A stretch of DNA of 6,200 nt, taken from positions 1 through 6,200 of the forward strand of contig JAEEVI010000126.1 in the NCBI GenBank assembly GCA_016287035.1, read 5' to 3'. Numbering within the stretch: position 1 is the first letter of the stretch; each line of letters begins with the position of its first letter. This stretch comes from Bacillota bacterium. Lineage in GTDB: Bacteria > Bacillota > Clostridia > Peptostreptococcales > Anaerovoracaceae. Below the pieces are notes generated by a model, which ran no database searches, was not told the origin of the DNA, and saw only the letters and a list, made by a program, of their open reading frames with translations. Both the position numbers and the translations under genes were made by a program. Shown here one piece after another: positions 1 through 4,963 of this stretch.

Positions 1-175
1 CGGGAGCAGCGCAAAGTTTCTCGACGACGGGACGACGTATCTCGGGAACCAGCTGGAGTCCGAGTTCGGAGGAGGCCGCCTTTTCGGCGTCATCGCGGGC
101 ATGGATTTCCTGCTCGTCGCGTCGTACGAGGAGGGCGGAAAGGATCCCGAACTGATCGTTTACAAAAAGAGATGA
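1..175 (+). CDS. 3' end of an unrecognised protein gene
   Basis: The window opens inside a reading frame (codons starting at position 2) that gives 57 residues and ends in VYKKR and TGA at 173-175. Third codon positions are mostly G or C, as in the neighbouring genes. The peptide has an ordinary mix of acidic, hydrophobic and glycine residues, unlike the arginine-rich product of frame 1, which is also open here. The tail holds a glycine-rich turn (EFGGGRLFG), a hydrophobic strand (MDFLLVASYEE) and a basic end. I recognise no family. The gene converges on the radical SAM gene, with only 18 nt between the two stop codons, so it belongs to a separate transcription unit entering from the left. 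The start and most of the gene lie outside the window. Confidence 0.6.
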   Translation, partial: GSSAKFLDDGTTYLGNQLESEFGGGRLFGVIAGMDFLLVASYEEGGKDPELIVYKKR

Positions 176-193
176 CCCTCGCGCGTTAGCGCT

Positions 194-1285
194 TCAGCCT
201 CTGCCGAGAAGGCTCTCCACCAGCTCCCGCTTTTCATAGAGGACGCAGCCTCCCTCGTGGTCGCCCGTAAGGACGTTTCCGTCCCGCAGGGCGGTGAACA
301 GGGGCGAGCGCAGCGCCTCGCGCAGGGAAGCCGTCCGCACGTTGACGTCCGAATACGGCGAGAACGGGCACGGCTCCGCGCCTCCGTGGGAATTGATGTG
401 AAAGAAGCCTCTGCCTGCCGCGACGCAGCCGCCGGAGGCTTTTTCGTCTCCGGGGAAGGAGATGTAGATCATCTCGGGACGCTCTTCGCGAAGGCGCGAG
501 AGCCTGCCGGCGAGATATTCGCGCTCTTCGTCTCCGGGCGCGAGTCCGCCGCTGCCTGCCACCGGCACGTATTCAACGAAGATGGCGGCCTTGCAGCCGC
601 GGTCCGAGAGAGTTTTCAGGAACGCTTCCGAGGTCACCTCGCGGACGTTTTCCGTCGTGACCGTGACGGACGCTCCGAAGGCCAGCCCCCGCCGGCTCAG
701 CTCGTCCATGCCGCGGATCAGCGCATCGTAGACGCCCTCGCCGCGCCTCGCGTCGGTGCGGACGCGGTCGCCCTCGATGCTCATTACGGGGACGAGGTTG
801 CGGCACCTGTCGAACAGCTCCAGATAGCGCTCGTCCATAAAGGTGCCGTTCGTGAAGACCGGGAACATGACGCCCGGCAGGTTTCCGGCGGCTTCTATGA
901 CGTCACGCCGCAGCATCGGTTCTCCGCCGGCGAGAAGTATGAAGCTGATTCCGAGCTCTTCCGCCTCGGTGAAGATCCTTAGCCACTCGCCGCGCGTCAG
1001 CTGGTCGGCCGGCTCGGCGTCCACGGTCGCGCGGCTGCAGCGCGAGTAGCATCCCGCGCAGTGAAGATTGCACCGGCTCGTGATGCTCGCGATCAGGAAC
1101 GACGGTATGTGTTCGCCGGCCTTTTCGGCCGCTTCTCTTTTTTTTGACGCCGCCGCGGCCGAGGCCGCGAACCTGAGCATGAAGGCGCTCTCGCGGGGAT
1201 CTTTGAGCGTCGCGCGGACGACGTCCCTCATGAGGTCCTCCACGCCGCGGGACAGGTATTCCTGCAGATCGAAGCTGTCGTTCAT
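194..1285 (-). CDS. Radical SAM protein with reduced SPASM/Twitch-like C-terminus
   Basis: Encodes 363 aa. The radical SAM cluster motif CNLHCAGC gives C72, C76 and C79, the ligands of the 4Fe-4S cluster that cleaves S-adenosylmethionine. GGEP follows at about 120-123, as expected for the SAM-binding strand. A helical N-terminal region of about 60 residues (LMRDVVRATLKDPRESAF) precedes the barrel. The C-terminal part has only three well-placed cysteines (C287, C306 in EPCPFS, C347 in GGCVLYEK), fewer than a full SPASM domain with two auxiliary clusters. A single auxiliary cluster (Twitch-like) or none is therefore more likely. The ATG at 1285 is chosen because GAGGAG lies 6 nt upstream; the frame extends to 1342, but that would overlap the SDR gene. 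It is the third gene of the leftward operon, 28 nt after the SDR stop. The substrate is unknown: no precursor peptide gene is visible nearby, so peptide maturation is only one option. Family call is firm, function is open. Confidence 0.9.
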   Translation of the reverse strand: MNDSFDLQEYLSRGVEDLMRDVVRATLKDPRESAFMLRFAASAAAASKKREAAEKAGEHIPSFLIASITSRCNLHCAGCYSRCSRATVDAEPADQLTRGEWLRIFTEAEELGISFILLAGGEPMLRRDVIEAAGNLPGVMFPVFTNGTFMDERYLELFDRCRNLVPVMSIEGDRVRTDARRGEGVYDALIRGMDELSRRGLAFGASVTVTTENVREVTSEAFLKTLSDRGCKAAIFVEYVPVAGSGGLAPGDEEREYLAGRLSRLREERPEMIYISFPGDEKASGGCVAAGRGFFHINSHGGAEPCPFSPYSDVNVRTASLREALRSPLFTALRDGNVLTGDHEGGCVLYEKRELVESLLGRG

Positions 1286-1291
1286 AGAGGT

Positions 1292-1297
1292 CTCCTC
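1292..1297 (-). promoter_or_regulatory. Ribosome binding site of the radical SAM gene, inside a small hairpin
   Basis: On the minus strand GAGGAG ends 6 nt before the ATG at 1285 and decides that start. It sits in a perfect inverted repeat, AGAGG-AGA-CCTCT (1298 down to 1286), flush against the ATG, so the transcript could fold over the site. Ribosomes ending at the SDR stop 28 nt upstream could keep it open, which would give translational coupling. The base pairing is seen; the coupling is inferred. Confidence 0.7.
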
Positions 1298-1313
1298 TTT
1301 TCGCGTTTCAGCG

Positions 1314-2033
1314 TCAGACGGCGAGGCCGCCGTTGACGGCAAGCACCTGTCCGGTTATGTACGCCGAGTCGCCGGAAGCGAGGAAGCGCACGGCCATGGC
1401 GACGTCCTCCGGCTCGCCGAGCCTTCCCAGCGGGACCTCCTCCGCCATCGCGGAGAGCTCCTCTTCGCTGAATCTCGATATCATTGATGTGTTTATTATT
1501 CCCGGGGCGACGCAGTTTACGCGTATGCCCGAAGGGCCGAGCTCCTTCGCGAGCGCTTTCGTCATCGCGATGACGCCGCCTTTCGCCGCGGAATACGGGA
1601 CCTCCATGGAGCCCCCCGTCTGTCCCCAGATGGAGCTTATGTTTATTATGCTCCCGCTTTTGCGGGAGATCATCTCCGGAAGGAACCTGCGCGTGACGAA
1701 GAACGCGGAGGAGAGGTCCGCGGCTATCATATCCTGCCATTCCTCGTCGGTGACGTCCTGGATCTGCTTGTACTGGGCGATGCCGGCGTTGTTCACTATG
1801 ACGTCGGGCGCGCCGTAGATATTGAGGATCTCGTCGCACATATTCGCGGTCTGCGCCGGGTCGCGCAGGTCGGCCTTGAACGTGGCGGGAGCCGATATCT
1901 CCTTCGCCAGGTTGCGGGCCGCGGCGAACGAGGTGTGGTAGTGGAGCAGCACGGAAAAGCCCGCTTTCCGCAGCTCCCTCGCGCAGGCGGATCCGATGCC
2001 GCCGCCCGCTCCCGTTATAAGCGCTGTAGCCAT
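1314..2033 (-). CDS. Short-chain dehydrogenase/reductase (FabG/YmfI-like)
   Basis: Encodes 239 aa, the normal length for a classical SDR. It is a cytosolic NAD(P)H-dependent oxidoreductase. Visible motifs are the cofactor loop TGAGGGIG (7-14), D55 after strand beta3, NNAG (81-84), catalytic S134, Y147 and K151 (YSAAK), and the cofactor-side segment RVNCVAPGIINT (171-182). The fourth member of the usual N-S-Y-K tetrad is D106 here instead of Asn. The stretch SSIWGQTGG, EVPYSAAKG, AKELGPSGIRVNCVAPG resembles, from memory, the elongation factor P 5-aminopentanone reductase (YmfI) group of Firmicutes more than housekeeping FabG of fatty acid synthesis. No fatty acid synthesis gene is next to it. 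It is the second gene of the leftward operon, 10 nt after the CLC stop, with a strong SD. SDR family is certain; the YmfI-type role is a reasonable guess, and a general ketoreductase is the alternative. Confidence 0.93.
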   Translation of the reverse strand: MATALITGAGGGIGSACARELRKAGFSVLLHYHTSFAAARNLAKEISAPATFKADLRDPAQTANMCDEILNIYGAPDVIVNNAGIAQYKQIQDVTDEEWQDMIAADLSSAFFVTRRFLPEMISRKSGSIINISSIWGQTGGSMEVPYSAAKGGVIAMTKALAKELGPSGIRVNCVAPGIINTSMISRFSEEELSAMAEEVPLGRLGEPEDVAMAVRFLASGDSAYITGQVLAVNGGLAV

Positions 2034-2037
2034 AGTT

Positions 2038-2046
2038 CCTCCTTTA
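2038..2046 (-). promoter_or_regulatory. Ribosome binding site of the SDR gene overlapping the CLC stop codon
   Basis: The minus strand reads TAAAGGAGG at 2046-2038, followed by AACT and the SDR ATG at 2033. The first three bases are the CLC stop codon (TAA), and its last A bases join directly to the near-perfect SD AAAGGAGG. A ribosome terminating on the CLC gene would stand on the next SD, which supports co-translation of the two genes and fixes the SDR start. Confidence 0.85.
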
Positions 2047-3282
2047 AAGCAATCTGTACTTCGAGCCCTCGAGATGCTGCGCCGAATACAGGCTGCCCCG
2101 TCCGCTCAGTATGTAGGACAGGGAGCACGCGAGCGCGCACAGTATGACGCCCTCGCCCTCGAACATCTCGTAGGCGAGGAATACCGACGCGAGCGGGCAG
2201 TTCGTGACGCCGCAGAAGTTCGCGATCATCGCGACGCCGGCTCCGAACGCCGGATCCATTCCGAACAGAGGCGCGGCCGCGCAGCCGAACGACGCGCCGA
2301 CGGCGAGCGCCGGCACGATCTCGCCGCCCTTGTAGCCGGCCCCCAGCGTGAGGGCCGTCAGGAGCAGCTTCGCGGCGAACGCCCAGGGGACGGCCCGTCC
2401 CGCGAGCGCCTCCTGTATGATCTCCGTGCCCGCGCCGCAGTATTCGCGCGTGCCGGACAGCATGACGACGGCAGCGACGATGACGCCCGCCGCCGCTATT
2501 CGGAGATAATCGTTTCTGAAGAATCTGTGATAGAGCTCGCCGCCCGTGTGGAGCGTCCAGCACATGAACATCGCCAGGAACCCGCACAGCGCGCCCATTA
2601 TCAGCACCTGCACGAAGCTGCCGGCCCCGAGCTCGGGCATGTCGACGCGGTAGACGACGGCGTTGCCGCCGAGCTTGAGCGCCGTGACGCGCGCGATGTA
2701 GGAGGCGAGCATGCTCGGGAACACCGCCGGATAGCGGATGGCCCCGCACGCGACCTCGACCGCGAATATGGCCGCCGCCAGCGGCGTGCCGAACAGCGCC
2801 GAGAACCCGGCGGCCATCCCGCACATCGTTATTATCCTGTTGTCTTCGAGGGGCAGCTTCAGATGGCGGCCGACGAAGTCGGCGACCGAGCCTCCGAGCT
2901 GCAGCGCCGCGCCCTCGCGTCCGGCCGAGCCGCCGGTGAGGTGCGTAAGCACTGTCGATATGAAGATGAGCGGCGCCATGCGTATGTGTATGTGTTCGCT
3001 CTCCGTCTGGGCCGCCAGCAGCACGCGGTTCGTCCCGAGCACGTGCCTGGCTCCCGTTACGTGGTAGCAGCCGACGATAGCGAGGCCGGCGGCCGGCATG
3101 CAGAATATGAGCCAGTCGTTCGCCCGGCGCGTCTCAGTCGCCCATTCTATCGCCCATTCGAAAGCGCGGCCTATGAGACCCATGACCACGCCGATGATCA
3201 GCGCGTACAGGAACCATTCCACGATCCTGATCGCGCGGTGTTTTAGTATGCGTTTTCTGTCTTCGTCAAAGTAGGTGTTCAT
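2044..3282 (-). CDS. CLC-family anion transporter, CLC-F (fluoride)-like features
   Basis: Encodes 412 aa of inner-membrane protein with about ten hydrophobic stretches from residue 20 to 392, a usual size for a CLC lacking CBS domains. GREGA (121-125) carries the external gating glutamate E123. FGTPLAAAIFAVEV (164-177) matches the canonical helix, but with V177 where proton-coupled chloride transporters have the inner glutamate. GYKGGEIVP (316-324) replaces the chloride-binding GxFxP motif and brings in E321. Y399 in SLYSA matches the central tyrosine. The canonical GSGIP loop is absent; LGTNRV (82-87) stands in its place. Loss of the chloride site, the channel-like valine and the acidic GGE motif are traits described for CLC-F fluoride/proton antiporters, although the threonine I expect in that motif is V323 here. 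I see no fluoride riboswitch. It is the first gene of the leftward operon. The start has no SD and lies exactly at the predicted transcription start. CLC family is firm; fluoride as substrate is moderately likely, other anions possible. Confidence 0.92.
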   Translation of the reverse strand: MNTYFDEDRKRILKHRAIRIVEWFLYALIIGVVMGLIGRAFEWAIEWATETRRANDWLIFCMPAAGLAIVGCYHVTGARHVLGTNRVLLAAQTESEHIHIRMAPLIFISTVLTHLTGGSAGREGAALQLGGSVADFVGRHLKLPLEDNRIITMCGMAAGFSALFGTPLAAAIFAVEVACGAIRYPAVFPSMLASYIARVTALKLGGNAVVYRVDMPELGAGSFVQVLIMGALCGFLAMFMCWTLHTGGELYHRFFRNDYLRIAAAGVIVAAVVMLSGTREYCGAGTEIIQEALAGRAVPWAFAAKLLLTALTLGAGYKGGEIVPALAVGASFGCAAAPLFGMDPAFGAGVAMIANFCGVTNCPLASVFLAYEMFEGEGVILCALACSLSYILSGRGSLYSAQHLEGSKYRLL

Positions 3283-3288
3283 AGACCA

Positions 3289-3317
3289 ATTTTATTGCAA
3301 ACGGCCCGTCCGGGCAA
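3289..3317 (-). promoter_or_regulatory. Leftward sigma-70-type promoter for the CLC operon
   Basis: On the minus strand, -35 TTGCCC (3317-3312) is followed after 17 bp by -10 TAAAAT (3294-3289). Counting from the -10 box, position +1 falls on 3282, the A of the CLC start codon. The transcript is therefore predicted to be leaderless, in line with the lack of any SD before that ATG. The boxes interlock with those of the rightward promoter. Confidence 0.65.
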
Positions 3318-3323
3318 TATAAT
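3295..3323 (+). promoter_or_regulatory. Rightward sigma-70-type promoter for the redox operon
   Basis: -35 TTGCAA (3295-3300), a 17-bp spacer and a consensus -10 TATAAT (3318-3323) predict a start at about G3330 to A3332. This gives a leader of about 89 nt before the preferred ATG at 3419. The -35 adjoins the leftward -10 and the -10 adjoins the leftward -35, so polymerase should be able to occupy only one promoter at a time. Confidence 0.75.
3304..3315. repeat. GC-rich palindrome between the divergent promoters (candidate operator)
   Basis: GCCCG-TC-CGGGC is a perfect 5-bp inverted repeat with a 2-bp centre. It sits in the spacer shared by the two opposing promoters and runs into the leftward -35. 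A dimeric regulator bound here would touch both promoters. No regulator gene is in the window, and palindromes this short also arise by chance in GC-rich DNA. Confidence 0.4.
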
Positions 3324-3338
3324 TTATATGTATGGGAC

Positions 3339-3393
3339 CGGTCCGGAGGATGCCGCCGCTGCGCGGCTCGCCGTCATCCGGAGACCGTTTTTT
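3339..3393 (+). terminator. Leader hairpin plus T-run: candidate transcription attenuator
   Basis: Between the rightward promoter and its first gene, three nested stems can form: CGGTC (3339-3343) with GACCG (3383-3387); GGATG (3348-3352) with CATCC (3375-3379); and GCCGC (3355-3359) with GCGGC (3363-3367) around a TGC loop. The outer stem is followed directly by TTTTTT (3388-3393). That is the shape of an intrinsic terminator, but it lies upstream of a gene that has no other promoter in sight, so conditional read-through (riboswitch, protein or translation controlled) is the likely purpose. TCCGGA at 3342-3347 and at 3377-3382 can also pair with each other, which offers a rival fold. I could not match it to a riboswitch class that I know. 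Confidence 0.55.
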
Positions 3394-3406
3394 GACAGAA
3401 GATTCG

Positions 3407-3418
3407 GAGATATATCTC
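3407..3418 (+). promoter_or_regulatory. Palindrome GAGATATATCTC overlapping the SD of the FAD oxidoreductase gene
   Basis: A perfect 12-bp palindrome ends right before the ATG at 3419. The likely SD, GGAG at 3406-3409 (9 nt from the ATG), overlaps its left arm, so in RNA the GAGA-TATA-TCTC hairpin would mask it. In DNA it could equally be a dimeric operator. The pairing is seen; either role is inferred. Confidence 0.5.
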
Positions 3419-4963
3419 ATGCGGATAGATGACAGATACGACGTCGTGGTGATAGGTGCGGGGCTGGGCGGATTGTCGGCCGCCGCGTACCTCGCCGGCG
3501 CCGGAAAGAAGGTCCTGGTGCTCGAGAAGCACAACCTCCCCGGAGGCTGCGCAACGAGCTTCGTGCGCGGCCGCTTCGAGTTCGAGGCGAGCCTCCACGA
3601 GATGTGCCAGATGGGCTCGGGCGAAGCGAAGGGCGCCGTAAGGAAGCTCCTCGAGGAATACGGGCTCGACGTCGAGTGGGTCGAGGTGGACGAGGCCTAC
3701 AGATCGATAAATCTCGACAGGCAGGGCGGCTTCGACGTCACCATGCCCGTCGGCGTTCAGGAATACATAGACGAGATGGAGCGCGCCGTTCCGGGCAGCA
3801 GGGAGAGCATGGAGACGGTCATGGAGCTCGCCCGGATGATAGGCGACGGCGTCGAATGGCTCGCCGAGCGCGGCAACGAGCCGCACGGCACGGCGAAGAT
3901 CGCGATGCTGTTCAAATATCTCGATCTCATGAAGACCGTGCCCGTTCCCACGGACGAGATGCTCCGCCGCATCGGTGTCCCCGACAAGGCGCGCGAGATA
4001 TACGAATCCTACTGGGACTACGTCGGCGTCGACTCCACGAAGATGAGCTTCGCCGTCTACGCGTTCATGGTCTACACGTATCTGACGCAGAAGCCCCACA
4101 TATGCAGGCTGCGCAGCCACGAGATAAGCCTCGCTTTCGACGACGCGATACGCCGCAGGGGCGGCGACATCTGGTACAACGCGGAGGTCGTGAGGCTCGA
4201 GGTCGACGGCGGCGTAAAGGGCGTAGTCCTCGCGGACGGCACGAGGATCGCCTGCGGGCGCGTCATCTCCAACCTGATGCCGCACGTCGTGTTCGGGCGG
4301 CTGATGGATCCCGAAAAGATACCCGAAAGGGAAAAGAAGCTCATGAACGCCAGAAAGCTTGGCCAGTCCTGCTTTACGGTGTATCTCGGGCTGAACGTGT
4401 CCAAAGAGCGGCTCGGGCTTTCGGGCTACGACATATTCGTGCGCCACACCGGCGACACGCTCGCGCAGTACGAGGCCGCGGCGTCGCTCGAGACGCACAG
4501 GGACTACTGCGTCACGGTGATAAACGACGCGATCCCCGACTGCAGCCCTCCGGGCACGTGCATAGTGCAGTTCTCAAAGTTCTTCACGGAAGACGCGTTC
4601 AAGGACGCGACCGAGGAGAACTACTTCGCGCTCAAGGACGCGGTCGCGCGCCAGATGATAGAGCATTTCGAGAGAGTCGCCCATATAGACATCCGCAGCC
4701 ACATAGAGGAGATAGTCATCGCGAGCCCCGTCACGTGGGCGCGGTATCTGGGAACGCCGCGCGGCGACGTCTACGGCTACGCCTGCGGCACCTGGGACGG
4801 CATGTTCCCGCGCGTGCAGTCGGGCAGGAAGCTCGACCACACGATAAAGGGGCTCCGCTTCTGCGGCGGCCACGGCACGCAGATGGACGGCTACAGCCAG
4901 TCGATACTTTCCGGCGCCGAGCAGGCGCGCTACACCCTCGACGATATGCAGGAGGGTATATAG
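3419..4963 (+). CDS. Phytoene desaturase/retinol saturase-like FAD oxidoreductase
   Basis: Encodes 514 aa. The N-terminus has a Rossmann FAD motif GAGLGG (13-18), acidic E36 ending the second strand, and PGGCA (41-45), as in CrtI-type flavoproteins. NAEVVRLEVDGGVKGVVLADG (254-274) is the family's usual second FAD-domain stretch. The C-terminal GLRFCGGHGTQMDGYSQSILSGAEQA (478-503) matches the closing FAD-binding segment. The length fits the phytoene desaturase/all-trans-retinol 13,14-reductase superfamily, whose members remove or add hydrogen at C=C bonds. No carotenoid biosynthesis gene is nearby, and the next gene is a dedicated NAD(P)H reductase, so a C=C reductase is my preferred reading; the substrate is unknown. 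The ATG at 3419 is chosen because the Rossmann fold starts a few residues later and a GGAG lies upstream. The frame stays open back to ATG 3332, which would add 29 residues encoded by the leader hairpin. I see no signal peptide. Confidence 0.9.
   Translation: MRIDDRYDVVVIGAGLGGLSAAAYLAGAGKKVLVLEKHNLPGGCATSFVRGRFEFEASLHEMCQMGSGEAKGAVRKLLEEYGLDVEWVEVDEAYRSINLDRQGGFDVTMPVGVQEYIDEMERAVPGSRESMETVMELARMIGDGVEWLAERGNEPHGTAKIAMLFKYLDLMKTVPVPTDEMLRRIGVPDKAREIYESYWDYVGVDSTKMSFAVYAFMVYTYLTQKPHICRLRSHEISLAFDDAIRRRGGDIWYNAEVVRLEVDGGVKGVVLADGTRIACGRVISNLMPHVVFGRLMDPEKIPEREKKLMNARKLGQSCFTVYLGLNVSKERLGLSGYDIFVRHTGDTLAQYEAAASLETHRDYCVTVINDAIPDCSPPGTCIVQFSKFFTEDAFKDATEENYFALKDAVARQMIEHFERVAHIDIRSHIEEIVIASPVTWARYLGTPRGDVYGYACGTWDGMFPRVQSGRKLDHTIKGLRFCGGHGTQMDGYSQSILSGAEQARYTLDDMQEGI
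4950..4955 (+). promoter_or_regulatory. Ribosome binding site of the reductase gene inside the preceding gene
   Basis: AGGAGG lies in the last codons of the FAD oxidoreductase gene, 8 nt before the ATG at 4964. The upstream TAG (4961-4963) abuts that ATG with no base between, so the two proteins are probably translationally coupled and made in similar amounts. Confidence 0.85.

Noticed and set aside
181..192. GCGC-GTTA-GCGC hairpin in the convergent gap as a bidirectional terminator
   Set aside because: The stem is only 4 bp and there is no adjacent T-run in either direction; the nearest T-run on the minus strand (168-164) is about a dozen bases away and inside the other gene.
257..982. Open frame of 241 codons on the plus strand opposite the radical SAM gene
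   Set aside because: No recognisable motif or SD; the minus strand carries the CxxxCxxC and GGEP motifs.
1286..1342. N-terminal extension of the radical SAM protein to the ATG at 1342
   Set aside because: It would overlap the SDR stop (1314-1316), adds a low-complexity segment, and ignores the good SD before the ATG at 1285.
1996..3246. Long open frame (416 codons) on the plus strand opposite the CLC gene
   Set aside because: Composition is extreme (Arg, His, Ala and Glu rich, no domain motif), there is no SD, and the opposite strand encodes a clear membrane protein. It is a by-product of GC-rich codon use.
3350..3352. ATG at 3350 with GGAGG directly before it as start of the FAD oxidoreductase
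   Set aside because: There is no spacing between the SD-like bases and the ATG, and both lie inside the hairpin stem.
3283..3420. Fluoride riboswitch on the minus strand upstream of the CLC-F-like gene
   Set aside because: GATG-containing GC-rich bases occur, but the conserved unpaired AAC segment and paired GGC-GATG arrangement are missing, and the predicted leftward start at 3282 would leave the region untranscribed.
3374..4498. Open frame of 374 codons on the minus strand within the FAD oxidoreductase gene
   Set aside because: Antisense to a gene with clear FAD motifs, low-complexity composition, no SD and no family motif.
3419..4963. Carotenoid biosynthesis assignment (crtI/crtN)
   Set aside because: No phytoene synthase or other carotenoid gene is in the window and the neighbour is an NAD(P)H reductase; superfamily similarity alone does not justify the name.
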